In this document: positions 52,031 through 60,318 of the stretch, one piece after another | Layout of the letters: every line of letters begins with the position of its first letter | How positions within the stretch are numbered: the first letter of the stretch is position 1 | From: Azophilus sp965214305 | Lineage (GTDB): Bacteria; Pseudomonadota; Gammaproteobacteria; Pseudomonadales; Azotimanducaceae | Length of the DNA: 64,000 nt | Reading direction: 5' to 3' | Assembly (NCBI GenBank): GCA_965214305.1 | Contig: OZ243949.1 | Location: 434,001 to 498,000, forward strand | The notes under the pieces: generated by a model | Told to the model about the DNA's origin: nothing | What the model saw: only the letters and a program-made list of their open reading frames with translations | The model's database searches: none | Made by a program: the position numbers and the translations under genes

Positions 52031-53131
52031 TCAGGTTCGCACATCGTCCAGCCGTGCCAGAAAGTTCGCCAGTACCGTTTCCGCCAGCGCACCCGTCACG
52101 CACTCCGTCAGGAAGCCGACACAGAGCAGCCGCCGTGCTTGCGCTTCCGGCAACCCCCGGCTTTGCAGGTAGAACAGGGCATTGTTGTCGAGTTGCCCGA
52201 CGGTGGCACCGTGTGAGCACTTGACGTCGTCGGTGTAGATTTCGAGTTCCGGTTTGGTGTTGATTTCGGCGGCGGCGTCAAGGGCCAGATTGCGGTTGGA
52301 CAGGCCCGCGTCGGCGTTGGATGCCCCGGCATGGATATGAATGCGGCCGTTGAAGGAACAGCGGCCCTTGCCCGCGGCCACATTGTGCAATTGGGTACGG
52401 CTTTGGGTGTTGCGCCCGCGGTGTTCCACCACCAGTTGCCGGTCAAGATGCCCTCCGGCACTGACGACGCTGGCACCCCGTGCCTGAAAACTCGAACCCT
52501 TGCCCAGCAGTTCCACATGGGTGTCGAGGCGGCGCAACCGTGCGCCGGTGGCGTATTGGCGCAGTTCGAGACTGGCGTTGCTCTCTAGTTGCGCCTGCAG
52601 CAGTAGCCATTGCTCGGCATCGTCAACGAGTTCGGCCCGCTCCCAGGTGACGTCGGCATCGCGGCCGGCCAGCAGCGTACGCATGGTGGCTTGAACGTCG
52701 CCGCCGCTCGGCTGTTCCCGCACCCTCACTCGGCAGCCTTGGCCGACACGCACCAGTATTGGTGGATTGATGCCGGCTGCGGCCGTCAAAAGGATGGGGT
52801 GGCTTGGCGAGCGCTCAATATCGATGAGCCAGGCCTCCCCGGCCAGGGTGGCCGCGATGCCGGCCAGTGGATAGCGGTCGATGCATAGGGCGAGGGGAGG
52901 CGGCTTGTCGAGTTCGCTGAATCGGCGCAGCTTGATACCGGCCGGGCTCTTGCTGATGGGCGGGTGCTTCGCGATTGGCGCGCCAAGCAATGCACGCAGC
53001 GTTTCGGGCAATGATGAATATTTCCAGGTTTCCCTGGCCAGGCCGCCGCTTAGCGCCGCTCGGGAGCGCGCCAACAGATCCGATGCCAGCCACCGCGGCG
53101 TTTGGCCCAATCCATCAAGTGCCTCAAACAT
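52031..53131 (-). CDS. sufD: Fe-S scaffold subunit SufD
   Basis: A 366-residue SufD, paralogue of SufB in the SufBC2D scaffold. The N-terminal helical region (ALSGGLARETWKYSSLPETLRALLG) and the beta-helix core precede the conserved C-terminal HIHAGASNADAGLSNRNLALDAAAEINTKPELEIYTDDVKCSHGATVGQLDNNALFYLQSRGL, where CSHGATVG holds the functionally important His. The ATG at 53131 is 47 bp after sufC. Confidence 0.95.
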   Translation of the reverse strand: MFEALDGLGQTPRWLASDLLARSRAALSGGLARETWKYSSLPETLRALLGAPIAKHPPISKSPAGIKLRRFSELDKPPPLALCIDRYPLAGIAATLAGEAWLIDIERSPSHPILLTAAAGINPPILVRVGQGCRVRVREQPSGGDVQATMRTLLAGRDADVTWERAELVDDAEQWLLLQAQLESNASLELRQYATGARLRRLDTHVELLGKGSSFQARGASVVSAGGHLDRQLVVEHRGRNTQSRTQLHNVAAGKGRCSFNGRIHIHAGASNADAGLSNRNLALDAAAEINTKPELEIYTDDVKCSHGATVGQLDNNALFYLQSRGLPEAQARRLLCVGFLTECVTGALAETVLANFLARLDDVRT

Positions 53132-53178
53132 GGGCTTGATCCGCAGAACTCACCGCATTACCAACGGTTTGTCGACGA

Positions 53179-53925
53179 TTATGGTTGTAACCACGCATAA
53201 CCCCGCTCTTCCAGTGCATGGGCCAGGTCGCCGTCGCCCGATTCGACAATACGGCCATCAGCCAAAACATGAACGCGGTCGGGCTCGATGTGGTTCAAAA
53301 GCCGTTGATAATGGGTGATAAGCAAGACCGCGTTGTCGTCGGTGTGGAAGCGGTTGACGCCATCGGCGGCGGTTTTTAGGGCATCGATATCGAGGCCGGA
53401 ATCCGTTTCGTCGAGTACCGCGAGCTTTGGTTCGAGCAGCAACAGTTGCAGTATCTCGTTGCGCTTGCGTTCGCCGCCGCTGAAGCCCTCGTTGACCCCC
53501 CGCTTGAGAAATTCCGCGTCGAGTGCCAGGCTGTCGGCCAGCGCCCGTACCTTCTTCATGAAAGTCAACGCGGACGGCGCCTCGCGCCCGTGGGCCGCCA
53601 AGTTACTGTCGTTGGCGGCCTTGAGAAATTCCATATTGGTCACGCCGGGAATTTCAACGGGGTATTGAAAGGCCAGAAACAAGCCGGCGTGGGCGCGCTC
53701 CTCCGGCTCCAGCCCGACCAGGCTGCGGCCTTGGAAGACGATATTGCCGCTGCTCACTGCGTAGCCCGGGTGGCCGGCCAGCACATTGGCCAACGTGCTT
53801 TTACCGGAACCATTGGGACCCATGATCGCGTGTACCTCGCCAGCGTTCATAACGAGGTTCAAGCCCTTCAGGATGGGCTTGTTTTCCACGTTGACGTGTA
53901 AATTCTCAACCGCCAGCAAGGTCAT
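53179..53925 (-). CDS. sufC: Fe-S assembly ATPase SufC
   Basis: A 248-residue ABC-type ATPase that drives conformational change of the SufBCD complex. The Walker A is GPNGSGKST (36-44), the signature region FSGGERKRNEILQL (SufC-type, with KRNE), and Walker B LAVLDETDSGLD. There is no membrane domain, as expected for SufC. A 151-bp stretch without a gene separates it from sufB, more than in most suf operons. Confidence 0.96.
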   Translation of the reverse strand: MTLLAVENLHVNVENKPILKGLNLVMNAGEVHAIMGPNGSGKSTLANVLAGHPGYAVSSGNIVFQGRSLVGLEPEERAHAGLFLAFQYPVEIPGVTNMEFLKAANDSNLAAHGREAPSALTFMKKVRALADSLALDAEFLKRGVNEGFSGGERKRNEILQLLLLEPKLAVLDETDSGLDIDALKTAADGVNRFHTDDNAVLLITHYQRLLNHIEPDRVHVLADGRIVESGDGDLAHALEERGYAWLQP

Positions 53926-54076
53926 CTCGAACCCTCACAAAGGCCAGGGTGCGGCGGTGGGCCGACAGGGTGCCGGCCCAGTCGCCGTCGGGCATTGGCC
54001 GCGGTTCCTGTACTGGTGCGTCTCGGCTTTAGGGTCGGGGCTGGGCATGCCGTTTGCTCGCTCTGCTTAAGCGGGG

Positions 54077-55537
54077 TCATCCAACGGCACCCTCCAGGGA
54101 AACCTCCAGCAGTTTGCCCGCTTCCACGGCGAACTCCATCGGCAGTTGCCGGAACACGTCCTTGCAGAAGCCGTTGACGATCATGCTGACCGCCTTTTCC
54201 GGGTCGATACCGCGCTGCCGACAGAGGAAGAGTTGGTCGTCGCTCACCTTGGAGGTGGTTGCTTCGTGTTCGACGATGGCGGTGGCCGCTTTGTTTTCGA
54301 TGTAGGGGAAGGTATGGGCGCCGCAGTTTTCGCCGATCAGCAGGGAGTCGCATTGCGTATAGTTGCGCGCACCCGCGGCGACCGGGGAGGTACGCACTAA
54401 ACCGCGATAGCTGTTCTGGCTTTGGCCCGCACTAATGCCCTTGGAAATGATGGTGCTGCGGCTGTTGCGGCCGAGATGAATCATTTTCGTGCCGGTGTCG
54501 GCTTGTTGAAAATTATTGGTCAGCGCCACCGAGTAAAACTCGCCCACGCTGTGCTCGCCGCGCAGCACGACGCTGGGGTATTTCCAAGTAATGGCGGAGC
54601 CGGTTTCCACCTGTGTCCAGGCGATTTTGGAACGCGCCCCCCGACAGGCCCCGCGCTTGGTGACGAAGTTGTAAATGCCGCCGCGGCCCTGGGCATCGCC
54701 CGGATACCAATTCTGCACGGTGGAATACTTGATTTCCGCGTCGTCCAGCGCCACCAGTTCCACCACCGCCGCGTGCAGTTGGTTTTCATCGCGCATCGGG
54801 GCGGTGCAGCCCTCCAGGTAGCTGACATAGGCGCCCGCGTCGGCAACGATGAGGGTGCGTTCGAATTGGCCGGTATTCTGTTGGTTGATGCGGAAGTAGG
54901 TGGATAGCTCCATGGGGCAGCGCACGCCCTTGGGCACATAAACAAAGGAACCGTCGCTAAACACCGCCGAATTGAGGGCGGCGTAGAAGTTATCCCGCCG
55001 CGGCACGACGGTGCCGAGGTACTTGCGTACCAGCTCCGGGTGTGAGTGTACGGCCTCCGAGATGGGGCAGAAGATGACGCCCGCTTCCTTGAGCTTGTCT
55101 TTGAAGGTGGTGGTGATCGATACGCTGTCGAATACCGCATCCACCGCCACGGTTGGCTCGCCCCGGGCGACACCGGCCAGCATTTCCTGCTCGTGCAGCG
55201 GAATGCCCAGTTTTTCGTAGGTGCGCAGCAACTCGGGATCGACCTCGGCCAACGATTTGGGGTCGTCGCTCAGGCTCTTCGGAGCTGAATAGTAGGAAAT
55301 GGCGTTGAAGTCGATGGGAGGAAACCGAACGTGCGCCCACTCGGGTGGCGACATTTTGCTCCAGCCCGCATAGGCGGCGAGACGCCAATCCGTCAACCAG
55401 GCGGGCTCCTGCTTTTTTGTGGAGATATAACGCACAACGGATGCGTCGAGCCCGGGTGGCAGGGTCTCGGATTCGATGTCCGTAACAAAACCGGCGTCGT
55501 AGTCCTGGCCAATAATGTCGAGAGGCGATTCGCGCAT
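54077..55537 (-). CDS. sufB: Fe-S scaffold subunit SufB
   Basis: A 486-residue SufB, the scaffold on which clusters form. Conserved stretches include YSAPKSLSDDPKSLAEVDPELLRTYEKLGIPLHEQ, FVYVPKGVRCPMELSTYFRIN, LEGCTAPMRDENQLHAAVVEL, and NCGAHTFPYIE with the conserved Cys-Gly-Ala-His. The ORF extends to 55588, but that start would overlap the IscR-like operator, and family members begin like ESPLDIIGQDYDAGF, so ATG 55537 is preferred. It is the first gene of the suf operon. Confidence 0.95.
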   Translation of the reverse strand: MRESPLDIIGQDYDAGFVTDIESETLPPGLDASVVRYISTKKQEPAWLTDWRLAAYAGWSKMSPPEWAHVRFPPIDFNAISYYSAPKSLSDDPKSLAEVDPELLRTYEKLGIPLHEQEMLAGVARGEPTVAVDAVFDSVSITTTFKDKLKEAGVIFCPISEAVHSHPELVRKYLGTVVPRRDNFYAALNSAVFSDGSFVYVPKGVRCPMELSTYFRINQQNTGQFERTLIVADAGAYVSYLEGCTAPMRDENQLHAAVVELVALDDAEIKYSTVQNWYPGDAQGRGGIYNFVTKRGACRGARSKIAWTQVETGSAITWKYPSVVLRGEHSVGEFYSVALTNNFQQADTGTKMIHLGRNSRSTIISKGISAGQSQNSYRGLVRTSPVAAGARNYTQCDSLLIGENCGAHTFPYIENKAATAIVEHEATTSKVSDDQLFLCRQRGIDPEKAVSMIVNGFCKDVFRQLPMEFAVEAGKLLEVSLEGAVG

Positions 55538-55565
55538 GAGGGGGTCCGCTGAGCGATTGCGGCGC

Positions 55566-55595
55566 ATTGTACCGATTGACCTTCGCAATACCCAA
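55566..55595 (-). promoter_or_regulatory. suf operon promoter
   Basis: On the minus strand, TTGGGT (55595-55590), an 18-bp spacer, then TACAAT (55571-55566), five of six matches to the -10 consensus. Predicted transcription start is near 55558, about 20 bp before the sufB ATG, giving a short leader. The -35 box lies inside the IscR-like palindrome. Confidence 0.55.
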
Positions 55596-55612
55596 CTAAT
55601 TTGGTTGGGTAT
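55588..55612. promoter_or_regulatory. IscR type-1-like operator upstream of sufB
   Basis: A 25-bp palindrome reading ATACCCAACT, AATT-centre, then TGGTTGGGTAT. Compared with the published IscR type-1 consensus (ATASYYGACTRWWWYAGTCRRSTAT) I count 22 of 25 matching positions, with mismatches at positions 7, 16 and 19. It overlaps the suf -35 element, so Fe-S-loaded IscR-type Rrf2 regulator would be expected to repress. No Rrf2 gene is present in the window. Confidence 0.7.
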
Positions 55613-55689
55613 TATGGCTCCATTCGCAACCCGTAAATCGTGTCGCCAAGGTCGCCATCGACTTAGGGGCGCTCGGCGGAAACAGCCCT

Positions 55690-56319
55690 ATGCCCGAACT
55701 GGAACAGATGCCGGAAACCCACATGTTTCGTGCCTACGGTGTCTATCTTCTGAAGACGCGGCACCGCTTGATCCGTCAACTCAAGAAGCGGTATCAACCT
55801 TCGGTACACGGGCACAGGCCTTGGCAATCCAGTTTTCTGTTGATGGATTACCTATCCGAGAACCCCATCCGCGGAAGCGCGCGGGTTTTGGAGATTGGTT
55901 GTGGTTGGGGTATGGCCGGCGTTTTCTGCGCCGCCCATTTCAAGGCAAGGGTGACGGGCTTGGATATCGACCGGGCGGTTTTCCCCTACATGAGGCTACT
56001 GGCGGAACTGAATGATGTGGATGTTGTGACGTTGCGGCGCAAATTCGAAAACCTCAGAGGCAGAGAAGTTGGCGATTTTCACACCGTCATCGGCGCCGAC
56101 ATTTGCTTTTGGGACAGTTTGGTCAAGCCGTTGCAGCGCTTGGTGAACCGGGCCTTCCGCAATGGCACAAAACGCTTTGTCATTGCCGACCCCGGGCGGC
56201 CCACCTTCTATGAATTTGTCGATCGGTGCCGTACCAGGTACCGGGTCGATTTAGTGGAGTGGTATGCGCTCGAACCCAAGCGTTTCGAGGGCGAGGTTGT
56301 TGAAATTCGCCCCGCATAA
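55690..56319 (+). CDS. SAM-dependent methyltransferase
   Basis: A 209-residue class I methyltransferase. Motif I is VLEIGCGWGMAGVFCA with the full GxGxG-like pattern, strand 2 ends GLDIDRAVFPYM, and motif IV is FHTVIGADICFWDSL. The layout resembles the METTL/Methyltransferase_16 group that modifies protein lysines, but the substrate is unknown. The ATG at 55690 follows CAGCCCT without a strong ribosome-binding site. It is divergent from sufB and may share the operator region, so the IscR-like site at 55588 could also affect it. Confidence 0.8.
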   Translation: MPELEQMPETHMFRAYGVYLLKTRHRLIRQLKKRYQPSVHGHRPWQSSFLLMDYLSENPIRGSARVLEIGCGWGMAGVFCAAHFKARVTGLDIDRAVFPYMRLLAELNDVDVVTLRRKFENLRGREVGDFHTVIGADICFWDSLVKPLQRLVNRAFRNGTKRFVIADPGRPTFYEFVDRCRTRYRVDLVEWYALEPKRFEGEVVEIRPA

Positions 56320-56382
56320 GTCGGCTCCGGCCAAACGCCACCGCGGTTTACCAGGACACCGGTCGCTGCCGATCAGTGCCCT

Positions 56383-57075
56383 TCAACCGGAACCTTCATT
56401 GTTGACAAACGCCTTGAGTTGATCGGCGAGCGCCGAGCAGGCGGAGGAACGCACGCGGGCCAGTATGGGAATGGGCACGATGACCGCCGGCATGTAGCTG
56501 GTGCCAATGGCCTCGGAGCTGATGCGGCCAGCCGCGGCGCGGCTCTCGACATCCCAAATGGATGCCTCGTAGGCGGAGTCGTTTTCCCAGGAAAGAAAAC
56601 CGAAACAGCCGCCGCCCGCCGGAGTGACCGCGCAACTCAAAGAACCGCCGGAGTCGGTTTGTTCGGTGGACCCTTCGATCCAGACCAGGTATTTCAAGCC
56701 CATCCGCGCCAGATGGTCGGCCAGTGGTCGGCGGTCGAGCAAGCCCGGCAGATCGTTGGCCTGGGCGGGTGCCGTGCGTGGCTCGAACCAGGGGAAAGTG
56801 GCATCGATAAACTGTTGTTCCGGTATGACACTCACCGCGTTGGCACCGCGCCCCATGTTGCTGGCCACGCAGGAGATGAAGTCCAATTCCGTTTCCGCCG
56901 TGGCGGGTTGGCTACGGCGTCCGAGCACCACAATTGCATCACCCGCCGACATGCCGGTGTCGGATTCGCGCACCTCCTGCACCGTTGCCGTCACGCAGCC
57001 GCCGAGCACCAGCGCCGCCAAGCCGAAGAGGGCGCAACGGCTCCCGAACTTGGCATGGGGGATGAGGCCGGGCAT
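56383..57075 (-). CDS. Predicted outer-membrane lipoprotein, unknown function
   Basis: A 230-residue lipoprotein from ATG 57075: signal helix CALFGLAALVLGGC with a lipobox LGGC (Cys27). The mature part contains DAIVVLGRR, FISCVASNM, then DHLARMGLKYLVWIEGSTEQTDSGGSLSCAVTPAGGGCFGFLSWENDSAYEASIWDVE. It has four mature Cys residues in addition to the lipid Cys. I do not recognise the family. It starts 2 bp after the stop of the upstream lipoprotein gene, with a G-rich ribosome-binding site inside that gene, so the pair is translated together. It is the last gene of the VWA-containing cluster. Confidence 0.7.
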   Translation of the reverse strand: MPGLIPHAKFGSRCALFGLAALVLGGCVTATVQEVRESDTGMSAGDAIVVLGRRSQPATAETELDFISCVASNMGRGANAVSVIPEQQFIDATFPWFEPRTAPAQANDLPGLLDRRPLADHLARMGLKYLVWIEGSTEQTDSGGSLSCAVTPAGGGCFGFLSWENDSAYEASIWDVESRAAAGRISSEAIGTSYMPAVIVPIPILARVRSSACSALADQLKAFVNNEGSG

Positions 57076-57077
57076 GG

Positions 57078-57749
57078 CTAATCGCCCCCTTCCGCACGCA
57101 ACCAATCGGCTACCCCGGGGAATTGTTGGAAGCGCAGCGAGAAATCCGCCATCGCGTCGCGGCAGGCATCGAGTGCGGCCGCACGCAAAGACGCCGACGC
57201 CCCCGCGTGGTTCTGTTGATGTGATTTGCCGTAAGCGGTGAGTTGCCAATCGCTGATCGGAACCCCCTGATTGCTCAATAAGGCAAAACGATAACGAATC
57301 CAAACCTCATGATATTCCGTGCGCGTTTGGCTGGGCAGGGTGAATTGCAGTTCTTCAATGGAGGGCACGAGCACGCCGGCAATATTGGCGTCATTCCCGT
57401 CGGGACGTTCCACAAAGCGATGGCCGATGAACATACCCCCAAGCAGGGTGTCGAACATCGAGTATTGCGCCGAGCCGAGCTCGATTTGCCACTCCCCCTG
57501 CCCTTCGACCTCTTCAACATGGGTATAGGCGGACAGTGCCTCGTCGAGATAGATCCCGACCGGTAGTTGCAGCTTCTCCACCAGCGGCACGGGAAAACCG
57601 GACGGCACCGCCACGCTGCCGCCGCCGGCGCACCCGGCAACCAGGACGCCGATCGCCGCCAAAGCGCCGATGTTGCCAAGACGCTTATGGATGACGCCGA
57701 GCCTGGCGCTCGCAAGTGCATGCACAGGTGCAAAATCCGCCGCGATCAT
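57078..57749 (-). CDS. Predicted lipoprotein, unknown function
   Basis: A protein with a lipobox-bearing signal segment (GNIGALAAIGVLVAGCAGGG). With the start at ATG 57749 the Cys is residue 40. The frame is open to 57815, and a GTG at 57725 would give a shorter, more usual signal peptide. The mature part contains LQLPVGIYLDEALSAYTHVEEVEGQGEWQIELGSAQ and YHEVWIRYRFALLSNQGVPISDWQLTAYGK, suggesting beta structure. I do not recognise a family. It is tightly linked to the lipoprotein gene downstream and follows the VWA genes after a degenerate family-1 repeat. Confidence 0.65.
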   Translation of the reverse strand: MIAADFAPVHALASARLGVIHKRLGNIGALAAIGVLVAGCAGGGSVAVPSGFPVPLVEKLQLPVGIYLDEALSAYTHVEEVEGQGEWQIELGSAQYSMFDTLLGGMFIGHRFVERPDGNDANIAGVLVPSIEELQFTLPSQTRTEYHEVWIRYRFALLSNQGVPISDWQLTAYGKSHQQNHAGASASLRAAALDACRDAMADFSLRFQQFPGVADWLRAEGGD

Positions 57750-57944
57750 CAGGGTGTCCGGTACGACATGTGCGCCAGACTCCCTGGCTTGCATCTTCTG
57801 AAACGTTGCAAACAAAGCAAATACCTAAAAATTCAGGCCCCACTCCATGAAGCGCGCCATGGCACCGGGCTCACAGGCCCACTCGCTGTTCGGTGGGTGG
57901 CGCACCTAACTTAGTGCATCCGCAATGGCCTGACAATCTCGGCG

Positions 57945-58010
57945 CCTGCGCCTTCGCAAGTCGTGAGAGCGGATTTGCTGCCGCGAATTCCGAAGGCAAA
58001 GAATCTTGGG
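57945..58010. repeat. Family-1 repeat, degenerate short copy
   Basis: CGCCTGCGCCTTCGCAAGTC, then GTGAGAGCGGATTTGCTGCCGCGAATTCCGAAGGCAAAGAATCTTGG. Arms GCCTTCG and CGAAGGC survive, and the ends have decayed. It lies 14 bp beyond the stop of the VWA gene at 58024. Confidence 0.65.
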
Positions 58011-58023
58011 CGGCTCCCAGACC

Positions 58024-59010
58024 TCATTCAGCAAGTCCGACGAAGGTGCCGTCGTTACGGTGGGCGAGTTCGCGCATGAGTGCGGCGAACCGATAGACGC
58101 GGGCATTCGGGCGTTGCAGATGAACCGGGAAGCCGACGGCGTTGATGCGCACCCGCCGGCGACCCGAGGCGTCGGCCAGGTTGATGCGGTCCACGGCATC
58201 CACCACCGCCTCCACGGACTCACCGCTGTAATCATCGCCAAACACGTACAGGCCAATGCGCTTGTCCGGGCTGTAGTAGGTTTCTATGGCGGCCTGTATG
58301 CCCTCCACCGGGCTCGAATTGCTGAACGGGTTCCAGGTACCCAGGGTGTTGATGATGGCTTGGCGGCGCGCCGGGGTGTCGGGAATCCATTGCCCCCGAA
58401 AGTTGCTGAACATGTATTCGCCCATGTCGTTCATCACTTGGATGCCTTTGACGGTGGGGTAGACATCGAGCGTTTCCCGCACCTTGCGCAACACCTGCGG
58501 CCAGGCACCGGCAAACATGCTGCCGGAGGTGTCGATGATGAAGACGATGTATTCGCTGTCCACGGCGATGCCGCCCACCAGGTCGGTTTGGCGGCGGAAA
58601 TCGGCACCGAGCAGGCGCTCCATCTCATCGGTTAGCGATTGTCGCGCCGCCGCGAGTTTTTGTGTTTCGATGCGCATGCTGTCGTTTTGCGCGGTGCTGG
58701 CGGTGAAGCGCCCGAGTATGGCGTTCAGTTCCCGCCGTAGCCGGGCGAGTTCCAGCAAGTTGTCGTCAAGCTGGCCAGAAGCGTTATTAAATTGTCGGCG
58801 CAGCTCATTGATTTTAGACCGAATTTCAAATAACGCCTGTTCGCGTGCGGCGACCTGTCCGGCGAGGTTGACCGATGTTTTCTCCAACAGCACCGGTTCG
58901 ACGGTCTTGGTAATCATCAGTAACAGGATGATGGCCCCGAAGCCGCAGCAAATCACGTCCAGGAAGGAGAGGCTGAACGCCTCGACATCGCGACGGCCGC
59001 GGCTGGCCAT
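58024..59010 (-). CDS. Membrane-anchored VWA protein B with ExbD/MotB-like N-terminus
   Basis: A 328-residue protein from ATG 59010; the frame is open to 59262, but upstream residues look non-coding. After a short basic tail comes one transmembrane helix, AFSLSFLDVICCGFGAIILLLMIT (11-34), with Asp18. A coiled coil follows (about 45-135), then a VWA domain with MIDAS DTSGS (D160, S162, S164). A further Asp-rich loop FGDDYSGESV appears near the C-terminus. The SLSFLDV start resembles the Asp-bearing helix of ExbD/TolR/MotB stator subunits. The paralogue at 59114 has the same start. I predict an inner-membrane anchor with a periplasmic VWA domain. Function is unknown. Confidence 0.8.
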   Translation of the reverse strand: MASRGRRDVEAFSLSFLDVICCGFGAIILLLMITKTVEPVLLEKTSVNLAGQVAAREQALFEIRSKINELRRQFNNASGQLDDNLLELARLRRELNAILGRFTASTAQNDSMRIETQKLAAARQSLTDEMERLLGADFRRQTDLVGGIAVDSEYIVFIIDTSGSMFAGAWPQVLRKVRETLDVYPTVKGIQVMNDMGEYMFSNFRGQWIPDTPARRQAIINTLGTWNPFSNSSPVEGIQAAIETYYSPDKRIGLYVFGDDYSGESVEAVVDAVDRINLADASGRRRVRINAVGFPVHLQRPNARVYRFAALMRELAHRNDGTFVGLAE

Positions 59011-59113
59011 TAGTGCCCTGTCACCGCTGTTTGAGCGGTTGCGGAGCGGGCATGGCGGGTCCACGCAAGGCGGTGCCCGCGGGCCATGGCCGGGATAGGC
59101 TCGGCGGTGGACA

Positions 59114-60202
59114 CTAAGGCCAATCCCGGGATGGGGCCATGAAGGCGCCGCCGCTCGTGCGGGCCAGGTTCCAGAAGGCCGCCGCCGCCAGCGGGTCGCC
59201 CTCCATCGGGAATAGAATGACGTTGATGGGCACCTGGTTCGGCAATTCGCGCAACGCATCACGAAACAGGCCGAGCCGGTCGGAACCCGAAATGGTGGCG
59301 CGGCGTGGCGAGCCCAGGCCCTGGGTGGGCAGCGAGTCGGTAATCAAATACACGTTGTCCGGTAACGGGTCGAGGTTGCGCAGCTTGGTCACGAGACCGA
59401 TCAGGCTGGTGCCCTCGGCCGGCATCAGCTCGCGCAAGCGGTCGATGGCGGCGGCAAGGCTGCGGCCATCGCCGAGTGGCACCCACTGGTCGCCACTGCC
59501 GTCGAGTAGTGAGCGAGTGGCCGTGTTGAAGGCAAAAATCTGAAAATCCGCATCAAGTGGTAGTTGGGCGCTCAACCACCCAACCGTGCTCATCGCACGC
59601 TGCCATTTCGGCGACAAACGCCGCCGTGCTTCCGGCATGTTGCGGCGGCGCAATACGTTGACGATGGTTGCATCAAGCATGCTGGCGGAAACATCAACGG
59701 CGATGAGGATGTTTTTACCGCCGACCCTAAGTCCGGTTAGGTATTGCCGGTCGCCCTCGCCGGCGAAACCGCGCACGCTCATGCCGTCGTTAGCGGCATT
59801 GACGGCGCGCAGGCGTTCAAGTTCATCTTCCCGGTCCCGTACGTCGGTCTTGAGTTCTTTGAGGCTTTCCTCTTCGGCCTTGGAGCGTTCGCTTAGCTCG
59901 CCGAAGGCGTTGCGGGTTTGTTGCAGATCCGCCGCCGTGCTGGCCAGTTTGCGGTCGGAGTCCGCCAAACCCGCCCGGGTCGCATCGAGACGTTCCCGCA
60001 ATTCAAACAGGTCCGCCTCGCCGTTGCGCACCCGGTAGTCCAGCAGGCGAATTTCCGCAAGCAGGTCTTTGTTGACGACCTCGGCCTTTTCATCCGTTTC
60101 GTGGTTGATGATCAAAAAAATGAGTACGACGGCACCGAAGCCGCAGGACATGACGTCGAGGAACGACAGTGAAAATACGCTTAGACGGCGTTTTGTGCGC
60201 AT
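59114..60202 (-). CDS. Membrane-anchored VWA protein A with ExbD/MotB-like N-terminus
   Basis: A 362-residue protein from ATG 60202, where RTKRRLSVFSLSFLDVMSCGFGAVVLIFLIINHETD forms a basic tail and a single helix (about 9-33) with Asp16. A long predicted coiled coil (about 38-135, heptad-like Leu/Glu/Arg) follows, then a VWA domain (about 160-345) with MIDAS DVSAS (D170, S172, S174). It shares SLSFLDV and CGFGA with the protein encoded downstream (58024), so the two are paralogues that may form a heteromer. A family-1 repeat lies 58 bp upstream. I know of no experimentally studied equivalent. Confidence 0.82.
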   Translation of the reverse strand: MRTKRRLSVFSLSFLDVMSCGFGAVVLIFLIINHETDEKAEVVNKDLLAEIRLLDYRVRNGEADLFELRERLDATRAGLADSDRKLASTAADLQQTRNAFGELSERSKAEEESLKELKTDVRDREDELERLRAVNAANDGMSVRGFAGEGDRQYLTGLRVGGKNILIAVDVSASMLDATIVNVLRRRNMPEARRRLSPKWQRAMSTVGWLSAQLPLDADFQIFAFNTATRSLLDGSGDQWVPLGDGRSLAAAIDRLRELMPAEGTSLIGLVTKLRNLDPLPDNVYLITDSLPTQGLGSPRRATISGSDRLGLFRDALRELPNQVPINVILFPMEGDPLAAAAFWNLARTSGGAFMAPSRDWP

Positions 60203-60260
60203 AAGGCGCTTCTCTTTCGGTACATTCGGAACGAAAGTCGGCGAGCTATCCGGGCTGCAC

Positions 60261-60318
60261 AGGCTCCTAGGAGCCTCTGCCATCGGAAGCCGCGAATTCC
60301 CGGGACCCGGGCTCCTGG
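60261..60318. repeat. Family-1 repeat, short copy at the 3' end of the actin-fold gene
   Basis: AGGCTCCTAGGAGCCTCTGCC, then ATCGGAAGCCGCGAATTCCC, then GGGCTCCTGG. The double end CTCCTAGGAG suggests two elements abutting. On the minus strand it encodes the last 17 or so residues and the stop of the gene ending at 60267. Confidence 0.75.

Noticed and set aside
55537..55588. Longer sufB start at 55588
   Set aside because: It would put the start codon inside the IscR-like operator and upstream of the promoter -10, so it would not be in the transcript.
57075..57303. Extended N-terminus of the lipoprotein at 56383
   Set aside because: The extra 76 residues overlap the preceding gene in another frame, and the lipobox signal peptide starts at 57075.
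59010..59262. Extended N-terminus of the VWA protein at 58024
   Set aside because: The 84 extra residues are Arg/Pro/Cys-rich and run into the end of the upstream gene. The ATG at 59010 places the conserved SLSFLDV helix at the N-terminus, as in the paralogue.
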